Below, piece by piece: positions 22,184 to 29,470 of a DNA stretch of 64,000 nucleotides; within the stretch, counting starts at the first letter, position 1, and the number at the start of each line of letters is the position of its first letter. This stretch comes from Liolophura sinensis. Its lineage: Eukaryota > Mollusca > Polyplacophora > Chitonida > Chitonidae. The stretch lies in assembly GCF_032854445.1 (NCBI RefSeq), contig NC_088304.1:186001-250000 (forward strand), in the 5' to 3' direction. Position numbers and translations under genes: made by a program. The notes below the pieces were generated by a model. That model had not been told where the DNA came from. It did no database searches and saw only the letters and a program-made list of their open reading frames with translations.

Positions 22184-22797
22184 CTAATATATAATCTTAA
22201 ATATGGCGGGCGTATCAGTCATTAGCAGGAGCTTAGAATGCGGATTGTTCTTGAGCTTCTGCCGAAAATCTGCCTTTTCGCTCTCGGCCTCGATGATGTG
22301 GTTCTCCTCCAGGCATTCGTTGAACGAGTGCCGATCTTTGCAGTGAATAAAGCCACCTACCTTGTCTGCTCGCGAAAGTCTTTGAGGACGGCGTTGTATT
22401 TCTGAGTGATGACCCAGACGCTTTGCTTTGCATGACGGCCCGAGAAAGCCATGAATGACAGCATTTTTTGTTTATTCTTCATCGCCTCTAACGCGCTACA
22501 ATCATCGATGATGTATAGGCTGGGCTCCCCCTCGAACAATCTGTAGAAAGCTCTCAGGCAGTCGTTGAACCGCTCGCCGGGATGAAAACAATAGACCTCA
22601 GGGTCAGACAGTATCCATCGCCGCCGGTACGCCTCGTTATGCTTAAGAGTGGGGCACAGGATCAAAATGTGATGAAAGAAACCGCGGAAAGGCCCCTCAA
22701 GCAGATCCAGCACGAAGACTGTTTTGCCGCAGTTCGTCTGCCTACAGAAAATCCCACAGTGGGCGTCATCAATAAAGCGCGCTAACGAATCTACCAT
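22184..22797 (-). pseudogene. Polinton packaging ATPase (A32/FtsK-like), frameshifted
   Basis: P-loop region GIFCRQTNCGKTVFVLDLL (residues 14-32) and Walker B SLYIIDDCSALEA (near 91-103), then the sensor-like SVWVITQKYN. This family pumps the genome into the capsid. A stop/frameshift at about 22357 interrupts the frame; the C-terminal piece continues in another frame (FIHCKDRHSFNECLEENHI) to a stop at 22184. The first P-loop position, normally Gly, is Arg (AGG codon), a second damaging change. Its start overlaps the end of the capsid-like gene by 29 bp, which suggests the pair was co-transcribed. Confidence 0.85.
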
Positions 22798-23405
22798 TCT
22801 CGATGTGCAGCTTTGCGTCCATGATCACATAGAGATATACGTTCAACACGCCGGGCTCTTCTCTCTCTTTTTGTCACCTGTATCGTAATCCCCTCGTTGG
22901 CTTTCAGAACGCGCCTCCCAATGCCATGCAGCTCGTCATCGTCGCTTGGCCGAAGGTCAAGCCAGAAGGGGTGCTTGTGCGTCAAGAACTCTTCCAGGGA
23001 GACGTCTCCAGGCCTAAGTCTTTAACGACCCTGGCCACCTCAGGGTCCCGCTTTCGTAGGGGTGAGCTGGCGAAGAACCTCTGGACCTCGCCCCACTGCT
23101 GGTACGCCCGCATGCCCTGGCTGTACAGCTGATTGGGGACCCCTTCTACAGTGACTTCACCTTTGGTGATCTTCGGGTTGTAGAAGGATTCCGATCTCAT
23201 ATTCCACGGGGTTCCTTTAGTCTCGAACAGCAGGAGAGTGCCCTTCATTGCTCTCGCGGGCGTGTTCAGGTTTATGTTCCAGAGAGTATCAGACTTATCC
23301 TTCACAAACTTTCGGTGGCGGAGGACGCGATCATACAGAATGGAGACGCCCCCGGCAAACTGGGTGCGGATCTGTCTAGCGAGCTCCTCTAAGGTGACCT
23401 CGGAA
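22769..23405 (-). pseudogene. Polinton capsid-like protein, C-terminal portion only
   Basis: About 210 codons in two or three frames. The best part reads TPARAMKGTLLLFETKG, then FYNPKITKGEVTVEGVPNQL and YSQGMRAYQQWGEVQRFF; the end reads FWLDLRPSDDDELHGIG and NVYLYVIMDAKLHIENGRF. Alternating hydrophobic strands and the position directly before the packaging ATPase fit a jelly-roll major capsid protein, but this is inference from layout. No N-terminal half exists: at about 23.40 kb the supported sequence stops and a + strand gene begins. The frame stays open antisense to 24004, but that part looks like shadow coding. Confidence 0.5.
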
Positions 23406-23999
23406 GGCGAACACGCGAATAACCTCGCCAAGCTGTCAAGTCTCGATAAGGACATCGCAAAAGAAAAACGGAAGTTGGGGGAGGCCACTGATGAATTCTC
23501 CCGGAGCCGGATAGAAGACCGGATAAGGAATCTTGAGGACCAGAGGGTGGCCCGGCTCAAAGCAGCCTCTTTAACGGGCGAAGCCCTGCGCACGCAAATA
23601 CGCCGCATCAAGCAGACGGTCGATCGCATCCTACACAAGGATACCACTCTGGCCGAACGCGTCCGCACCCTCTTCCGGGAGCAGGGAATAACAGTGGTCT
23701 CCATTCTCACGGCAATTGGGATGGCGATCTCGACAATGGGGCTAGCAATAAAGTTGGCGCTGACTGGCGGGTCCGGCGGGGGCATCCAGCCAACACCACC
23801 TCCATCCGACGGGCGTGGTCTTAAAGAATGGGTGAAAAAGCATCTCCAGTCCCTGGCGCGCGCCCTTGGCAAGCTGGCTGGGAAGGCTGCCGCTGCGATT
23901 CCGGGTATTATTGGCAGTATCGTGTTCTGGCTACTAAACCTTCTCGGGAAAGCGGCTGGGTGGCTGGCTCGTGGCTGTTCGCAAGTATTTAACGCATAG
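23400..23999 (+). CDS. Polinton coiled-coil and membrane protein, N-terminus missing or uncertain
   Basis: The open frame starts at 23238, but only the part from about 23400 looks like real protein. It has a charged coiled coil (SLDKDIAKEKRKLGEATDEF, then SRIEDRIRNLEDQ), a helical RTQIRRIKQTVDRILHKDTT region, a hydrophobic segment (ITVVSILTAIGMAISTMGLA), a Pro/Gly linker, and an amphipathic/hydrophobic tail (LGKLAGKAAAAIPGIIGSIV ... AAGWLARG). It ends tail to tail with the 441-codon minus gene, overlapping by 11 bp. Coiled coil plus glycine-rich membrane segments would suit a membrane-active virion protein; that is speculation. Confidence 0.6.
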   Translation, partial: SEGEHANNLAKLSSLDKDIAKEKRKLGEATDEFSRSRIEDRIRNLEDQRVARLKAASLTGEALRTQIRRIKQTVDRILHKDTTLAERVRTLFREQGITVVSILTAIGMAISTMGLAIKLALTGGSGGGIQPTPPPSDGRGLKEWVKKHLQSLARALGKLAGKAAAAIPGIIGSIVFWLLNLLGKAAGWLARGCSQVFNA

Positions 24000-25260
24000 T
24001 CCACAGCAGCAGTAAGCCGATACCAACCCTAGTGACGACGATGGCTGTCTTCTCCGCATCGTGATTCTTTTGCTTTGGAAATAGGGGTTCTTGTTTGCCT
24101 CCGGCGGCAGCAACATGCTTAATGCGCGCGGTGGGTGGTTGGACGCTTTCTTGTACCTCAACGATCCCGTGGGAAGGTGCTCGCTTGTGCAAAGTGGGCG
24201 GCACTTTAGCGTTCACACCCTCATTGGCGCCTAGCTTGTGGTCCTCTGTGGCTACGACGATTTTGTTGTTGTAGTTCGCCACATGGCTGATCTGCAGAAG
24301 CATGTCGCTGGGGACCATATATAGGCCTATGCCATACACAAAGTCTTCAGCGCTCCCGGCATACTGTAGCACGTCCTGGTAGCGTTTGATAGCAGACGGA
24401 AGGTCGATCGGAGAAGAAATAGCGTCTTCAACGTTCGCGACAAACTGTTTTTGCGCGTCGAAGGCTGTGCCCGTGCCTGTGCCTAGAATACGCGCCCTTG
24501 CTTGGGCTTGGGCGCCTAGAATAGCCCACACGCATCTCCGGATGGAATCGTTTAGGCGCTCTACGCCCGGCTGCGTGAATCCTTGGGATGTGTCGACAAC
24601 GAACGACGCCCAAGCCTCCTCGGCGTCCTGCTCGATGTAGTCGACGTGGAGCGCTGTAGGCTTTCTAGAGAACGACATCCTGCTCGGATCGAAGGTCCCA
24701 TCGCCAATGGGGCTGTAGCCCGTTCTCGTGACATAGTAATATGCCACTCCGAGGCCGTGATTCACCCCGCTGCGCCTCCAGTCTGTGTGCGGATCTACGC
24801 AGAACTCCCTACAAATCCTCTCATAGGCCCTCTTGTCGTAGGGGTTTTCGAATGTCGCCCACGCTCTGTCTTGGGGCAGGGGGGCCTGGATCTCTTCCAA
24901 GACCCGCCTAACTTGGTAATACACATGGAACATGTACAGGGCCCTTATTCGTTGGTCGGGGGCGAGAAGATGGTCTTTTGCAGAGACGCCACAGCCCGTG
25001 GTTGCGCACCAGACCACGAAGTTTACTTGGTTTTGCCAGAATTGCCTAGGATTGGTGTTCCAGGCCCAAACAATGTCATTGCTGGTTATCTTTGGCAGCC
25101 GGTACTTGGCCAACACATCTGTGAACTGGACTGGAAAGGCCTTCTTTTCATCGATGTAGATGTCAAATCGCGTGAGCTGCTCTGCGTGGGTTTGGATACT
25201 AGGAAATGCCCCGGCCTTGTAAGTGGCCTCTCTATTGAACCTGCAAGCCTCGCTATTCAT
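23989..25260 (-). CDS. Polinton conserved-looking protein, about 420 aa, with C-terminal membrane segment
   Basis: Open frame extends to 25314 (441 codons), but the Met at 25260 (MNSEACRFNREATYKAGAF) leaves the divergent gene free and gives about 424 codons. The N-terminal two thirds look helical: FPVQFTDVLAKYRLPKI, WQNQVNFVVWCATTGCGVSA, ALYMFHVYYQVRRVLEE. A middle region has HVDYIEQDAEEAWASFVVD and VERLNDSIRRCVWAILGAQ; residues near 400-424 (TAIVVTRVGIGLLLLWTMR) form a likely membrane helix. Undamaged frame, codon use like the rest of the element. I do not recognise a named domain; a structural protein is the natural guess. Confidence 0.65.
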   Translation of the reverse strand: MNSEACRFNREATYKAGAFPSIQTHAEQLTRFDIYIDEKKAFPVQFTDVLAKYRLPKITSNDIVWAWNTNPRQFWQNQVNFVVWCATTGCGVSAKDHLLAPDQRIRALYMFHVYYQVRRVLEEIQAPLPQDRAWATFENPYDKRAYERICREFCVDPHTDWRRSGVNHGLGVAYYYVTRTGYSPIGDGTFDPSRMSFSRKPTALHVDYIEQDAEEAWASFVVDTSQGFTQPGVERLNDSIRRCVWAILGAQAQARARILGTGTGTAFDAQKQFVANVEDAISSPIDLPSAIKRYQDVLQYAGSAEDFVYGIGLYMVPSDMLLQISHVANYNNKIVVATEDHKLGANEGVNAKVPPTLHKRAPSHGIVEVQESVQPPTARIKHVAAAGGKQEPLFPKQKNHDAEKTAIVVTRVGIGLLLLWTMR

Positions 25261-25270
25261 CGTGGCTAAA
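25261..25270. promoter_or_regulatory. 10 bp divergent gap between two start codons
   Basis: The minus-strand ATG ends at 25258 and the + ATG begins at 25271. Two divergent promoters cannot fit between them without overlapping coding DNA, so transcription signals must lie inside the opposite gene or the true starts differ. Confidence 0.4.
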
Positions 25271-25786
25271 ATGTTCATCACATTGACTGACATTCTAAAT
25301 GGGGCACAGCACACGCTGCCTCATGCCCTTAACAACCTTGACGGCCGCTTTAAAACCGCCCTTCGCGAGATAACATTTTACCCGGCCTGGGTGAATATCC
25401 CCACCGGAGTGGGCTTCTTGCTTGAGGGCAAACGTGTTGAAGTGCCGACGGGCTACTACAATGTCTGTACGCTGGACAATGACATATTCTGCCCGCATGG
25501 GATTTCTCTGGAATTGAATGAAGCCACGGGCCGCTTAGTCCTTACCCTCCCTAGAAATGTCTTCATAATACTCCAAGAGCTTGCCCCCATCTTAGGGTTC
25601 TCCGACGGGATTGCGCCCATAGGGATGGGTGAAGGGATAAACTGTGGGAAGATGGTTTCATTTCCCAACCCACAGTACAAAGCCTTGCGCGCCGACTATA
25701 TAACGCACTTGACCGTGGCACTTTTAGACAAAAACGGCAAGTATATTAATGTAGAGTACCTCAGTGCTACCCTAGAAATACAATGA
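25271..25786 (+). CDS. Polinton beta-rich protein, 171 aa, minor structural candidate
   Basis: Start chosen at MFITLTDILNGAQHTLPHAL rather than the in-frame Met at 25223, which would overlap the divergent gene. Strand-like segments follow (FKTALREITFYPAWVNI, LEGKRVEVPTGYYNVCTLDN, NEATGRLVLTLPRNVFIILQ), then a Gly/Pro loop and NPQYKALRADYITHLTVALL. The layout, short strands after an N-terminal FITL, resembles a conserved family of short proteins seen in Polintons near the capsid genes; that is a recollection of type, not a database match. The stop overlaps the next start (ATGA), typical of linked genes. Confidence 0.55.
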   Translation: MFITLTDILNGAQHTLPHALNNLDGRFKTALREITFYPAWVNIPTGVGFLLEGKRVEVPTGYYNVCTLDNDIFCPHGISLELNEATGRLVLTLPRNVFIILQELAPILGFSDGIAPIGMGEGINCGKMVSFPNPQYKALRADYITHLTVALLDKNGKYINVEYLSATLEIQ

Positions 25787-26569
25787 GTATGGTGGACGCA
25801 GCCGGTCCCAGTTCTGTGTGCCTGTCTTTAAGCGACTTGGCAGATGTGTCGGAGTTCGAACTTTAAGGCCAGGAAGGTAAAATCTACGTCTTCGAGTTTC
25901 AAAGTGACAAGTACGGCCGCAAAAAGATTACGGGGGGGGGGGGGGGCAGAACCTGCCACGCTTGCTTCCCTTCAAGATGTCTCATCCTCTGTAGAGCAAG
26001 AGCGCAGGTTGCCTTCCTTCTGAGGTGATTGAAAAACAAAAACTCTCATTAATTCGCTTTGAAGACCGCTTCGTTTTTGCCAGAGCTCGCGACCCCGATT
26101 GGTTTATAGATGTGAAGGTGACCCCGATGACGGTCCAGGCCGATATAACCAAGGTGAAAAAAGTTTTCAACTCCGGAAGCTCTTTCGTGTCGTGGGTACC
26201 AGTTAGCAAGTGTTATCTAGCTAAGGGTGTAAGAGGTGGCTTAGCACTATCTGCGGGTGCTAGAAATAAACCCTGGATCTATACTTATCTTCAACATCAT
26301 ACTTGGCCTCTCAGCGCCTTGCCTCCTTGATTACCGGTGTGAGACTAAAGTGGCCTGCAGAGCACAATGGACAGGAGCTCAGACTTATGATCAAATTACC
26401 GGCCCAGGGCGACCCAGTCATCCGGAGCTCTCTCGAGGATATACGGGTCTTTGTAGGGAGCGATGCCAAACTCGATTACATCTATTTAGAGTCCGGTATA
26501 AAACTTATAAGCTTTCGTGTTAGTATTCCCGATGACGATTTAGAGCTTACCGACGTTGTTGATTCGTAG
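25783..26569 (+). pseudogene. Polinton protein of unknown function, broken by stop and frameshifts
   Basis: Begins in the ATGA overlap with MSMVDAAGPSSVCLSLSDLA, hits TAA near 25864, then stays in frame as KIYVFEFQSDKYGRKKIT into a run of about 15 G at 25932-25947. Later pieces: KQKLSLIRFEDRFVFARARD (26037 on) and, in another frame, RLKWPAEHNGQELRLMIKLP (26350 on), ending LELTDVVDS. Original length about 260 residues, beta-rich in appearance. The G-run is a likely slippage site for one frameshift. No family recognised. Confidence 0.5.
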
Positions 26570-26579
26570 GACGGACAAT

Positions 26580-27176
26580 ATGGGACGACTGTACCCAGCG
26601 ATCACGGATGAAGAGCCGACGGATGACCATCCCTTGACCCCGACCGCGCCGATGGTTGAAAACCCCCCAGAGGGCGTGGCGCACGCCCATCGCCTGCAGT
26701 GTATCAGCGAAATACAGAGGCAGCTTGAATCTGAGCGAGATCTCCGCCGGGCCCTGTGCGAAAAGTACCGGCGCGGTGTCTTAGCCGCCGAGGCCCTTGA
26801 TTCGGCCATGCTTACGGCCGGTTTGGGACTAGGGGTTGCAGGCGTGGGCCTACTCACAACAATAATTGCAGCCCCTGCTGTCTTGGCCATGGAAGCTGCG
26901 GCCCTAGCTTGCGGTGTCTTAAATATCGCCGGAAAATTCGTTAGCCGCCGACTTCACGCAAAGGCCAAGAAACATAACGATATACGGCTGTTGGCTGAGG
27001 CTAAACTTAACAGCATCCGTGCGCAGGTATCTACGGCATTATTTGATGGTGTTATTTCAGACGTAGAGTTCAAGCAAGTCGTTCAGGACCTCCAGAACTA
27101 CTCTGATCTGAAGCAGGAGATACGCGCTAAGTCTCGTAAGGCATTCACCGGCAAGCACGAAAAAAACAGCTTATAG
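26580..27176 (+). CDS. Polinton 198-aa protein with coiled coil and glycine-rich membrane hairpin
   Basis: Starts at MGRLYPAITDEEP, 10 bp after the previous stop; an earlier in-frame Met at 26556 would overlap. Acidic/Pro-rich N-terminus, a coiled coil (CISEIQRQLESERDLRRALC), then two hydrophobic stretches (LTAGLGLGVAGVGLLTTIIA and APAVLAMEAAALACGVLNIA), then a basic helical tail (FVSRRLHAKAKKHNDIRLLA; SDLKQEIRAKSRKAF). A two-span hairpin flanked by charged helices suits a membrane-disrupting or pore-like virion component, but no family match is claimed. A short continuation in another frame after the stop hints at a lost C-terminus. Confidence 0.6.
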   Translation: MGRLYPAITDEEPTDDHPLTPTAPMVENPPEGVAHAHRLQCISEIQRQLESERDLRRALCEKYRRGVLAAEALDSAMLTAGLGLGVAGVGLLTTIIAAPAVLAMEAAALACGVLNIAGKFVSRRLHAKAKKHNDIRLLAEAKLNSIRAQVSTALFDGVISDVEFKQVVQDLQNYSDLKQEIRAKSRKAFTGKHEKNSL

Positions 27177-27584
27177 ATCGCGGCCGAAAACTAGCTCGGC
27201 AAGAGCTGAAAAACGCTCTTTCCGAATGATGGTGCCCAGGGGGAACTTGTTACACTACTTCACATGCAGCGGAACCAAATCAGAATACAGTATACATCGC
27301 TCTGAGACTGAGAACAGGCAAAATTATCACCACTGAAAGAGTAGTGGCACCATACGTTTCGAGCACCTAAGTCACAGAAGGTAGAAGTAAACTTTGTAAA
27401 ATACAAATAAACAAGAAACAATTCAAATACATGTACTATCTATGTCTAAATTAACTCTGGGCACAGTAGTGCATGTCAAACATCATTTCTGTCATCTGAA
27501 TACATATATGAATACACTTTGTAAACCTACATGTTAGAAAAATATTCACAATCTAGTATACATACATATAATATTATTACACTT
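27177..27584. other. Polinton right-hand non-coding stretch
   Basis: No convincing ORF. Composition drifts back to AT-rich host-like values, so it may be inserted or captured DNA. Confidence 0.4.
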
Positions 27585-27842
27585 TGAAACAGTGTACTGG
27601 TCTGTGGGCTGGGACTCGCCGTAAAAAAATGTGGATTCAAAATTTTACTCGTCAAAAATACCCCCTTTGGCTGGATTGCCCGTCCAGTTGGACGAGTGGA
27701 CGGGTGTCTGGCTAGCCTGGTGCCCGGGGGTAAAAACAAAATTCTGCCCAGTGTGGGGTTCGAACCCATGGTCCAAAAAAGCAAAAGGCCTGGTTTATAG
27801 CTCAGCCTGTTACCAATTAATCACCACCCTAACGGCGGGCTC
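27585..27842 (-). mobile_element. tRNA-derived SINE nested in the Polinton
   Basis: On the minus strand: TTAGGGTGGTGATTAATTGG (A box region), a possible anticodon arm, then ATGGGTTCGAACCCCACACT (consensus-like B box). A GC-rich body with an ACGGGCAATCCAGCC motif and an AT-rich end follow. The head is tRNA-like but not a clean cloverleaf, so a SINE is more likely than a tRNA gene. Different from SINE-A and SINE-B. Confidence 0.55.
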
Positions 27843-28036
27843 CGGATTTTTTGCGCTAGCGACCCACCGTTAGGGGGGGATGATTGGGGCTGACACATCC
27901 CACTACCTTTGGGCCATCTACAACACCCCTTGGTAAGGTCTCTCTGCCCCCGAAACTGTCGAAAGTTGCAGAGATTCCTTAGAAGTGCGTAGAGCCCGGC
28001 GCCATATGCAGGTAACGCATTCATATACTACATATA

Positions 28037-28790
28037 CAGCTGAGGGGAGGTAGATGCCGTGATGGAATACAGTCAGGACACTGAACATGAATCAGCCCCA
28101 TTGGAAGAAACGAAAACTACAGGAAGCCATCCAAACTAAGAGATTAAAGCCCAGCCTGAACAGAGATCACGGCATCTACCTCCCCTCAGCTTATGATCTG
28201 CTAATCCTCCAAACCGCTCAGGAACCCCACCGAGCCTAGTCAGTACCCCAACACCCACCCCAGGACACCTTAATCCCCTGAGGATTGTTTACCCTCTTTT
28301 TGTTTTATCTGTTGACATTTGCTTCTCTTGCTATATATAAGCGCAGTAGTAATTTTGAGCCATATCTGACCACATACATGAAAACCCATCCCACAACATC
28401 AACTGAAATACAGTCAGGACACTGAACATGAATCAGCCCCATTGGAAGAAACGAAAACTACAGGAAGCCATCCAGATTAAGAGATTAAAGCCCAGCCTGA
28501 ACAGAGATCACGGCATCTACCTCCCCTCAGCTTATGATCTGCTAATCCTCCAAACCGCTCAGGAACCCCACCGAGCCTAGTCAGTACCCCAACACCCACC
28601 CCAGGACACCTTAATCCCCTGAGGACTGTTTTTGTTTTATCTGTTGACATTTGCTTCTCTTGCTATATATAAGCGCAGTAGTAATTTTGATGTCATTCAC
28701 TTGATAACGATGCTAGTATCTGCATCGAAACGTTGTGTTAAATAAACCAAGAAGTTGTACATCCATAAGAATGCCTTGTCCAGTGTATCT
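28037..28790 (+). mobile_element. Rearranged Penelope-like element 3' end (GIY-YIG tail), nested in the Polinton
   Basis: Two direct copies (about 28063-28360 and 28407-28690) each encode WKKRKLQEAIQTKRLKPSLN and a RDHGIYLPSAYDLL tail, typical of the C-terminal GIY-YIG endonuclease region of Penelope-like retroelements. The second copy continues through GATAACGATGCTAGTATCTG and GCATCGAAACGTTGTG to an AATAAA. A 25 bp piece at 28037-28062 is an inverted copy of 28165-28190. Tandem partial copies with an inverted fragment are characteristic of Penelope insertions. Confidence 0.75.
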
Positions 28791-29306
28791 CCTCACCGAC
28801 TTCTAAATGCCACTTAAGCAAGCTACATATACAGGAGTACAAATCCGCATTTGAGCTAGCAAACATCCCCTTATACATGTAGTACATGAATACGCCCCTT
28901 ACACACAGCGCCTTTCCAACCTCTGTCAGCCAACTGACCTATATCCCACGACCCACGAAACATAGGCTAAATTGGAAAATCTATCCCGCATAAACAAAAT
29001 ATTTCCAAATAATTCTCCTAACAATACTGGATCTTATCAAACAAGACACGCTGAAAAAGGCTGTCACATTTATTTTTTATAAAAATCCGTGGTTTAAGCC
29101 CTATAGTGGGGAGAAAATCATCTGAATCACCCTGTTGTGCAATACAGCCAGCCTATATATATATATAGACTATAATCCTTATGTGTTAAATGCCAACTAG
29201 GTCGCCTCATATCAATGTGTGTGTGTAGGCGAGGCTTGTAAATAAGCGTGTATGCCTTGGCTGGGGAGGCGCCTAAGGGGGGGGGGGGTATGGGGATGCA
29301 GGGAAA
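28791..29306. other. Polinton right non-coding stretch before the terminal repeat
   Basis: No gene recognised. It contains a short (TA)n near 29155 and a run of about 12 G at 29278-29289 close to the terminal repeat. Confidence 0.4.
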
Positions 29307-29470
29307 GGGGGGTGGGGCCTCTATTTTGTTCTGGGGAGGGCCCCAAGGGGGGCGTGCGCCAGAACCTATAGTGTCTATACTAGAACTTCTGGATCTCGCC
29401 GGGAATAGGGGCTGGGGGCCTCTATTTACCAAGGGGGGCGTGCGCCAGAACCCTCCCTCCCCCTACTACT
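29307..29470 (-). repeat. Polinton right terminal inverted repeat
   Basis: Reverse complement of 15075-15238. Contains the two internal GGCGTGCGCCAGAACC copies and ends ...CCCCCTACTACT at 29470. Confidence 0.92.

Larger units (their letters stand above)
15075..29470. mobile_element. Polinton/Maverick virus-like DNA transposon (inactive copy)
   Basis: Bounded by 164 bp inverted repeats (15075-15238 and 29307-29470, about 96% identical) that start AGTAGTAGGGGG. Between them lie a protein-primed type DNA polymerase B, a DDE integrase, an A32/FtsK-like packaging ATPase and capsid-like and membrane proteins, the signature gene set of Polintons. Length 14.4 kb is close to the usual 15-20 kb. Gene order: PolB (+) at the left, a minus cluster ending in the integrase, then mixed-strand morphogenesis genes. 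GC content is visibly higher than the flanks. The adenain-like cysteine protease usual in Polintons was not found. Flanking hexamers GGGGTG (15069-15074) and GGGCGT (29471-29476) are similar but not an exact 6 bp target duplication. Confidence 0.93.

Noticed and set aside
23406-24004. N-terminal 200 codons of the 340-codon minus ORF
   Set aside because: Ser/Arg/Pro-rich with no structure, antisense to a convincing coiled-coil protein on the + strand; treated as shadow.
24428-25269. + strand ORFs of 61-228 codons over the 441-codon minus gene
   Set aside because: Mirror frames in GC-rich coding DNA; the minus frame has the better composition, length and start position.
27745-27842. Functional tRNA gene
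   Set aside because: A and B boxes are good, but a clean acceptor stem and cloverleaf could not be drawn and a SINE body follows.
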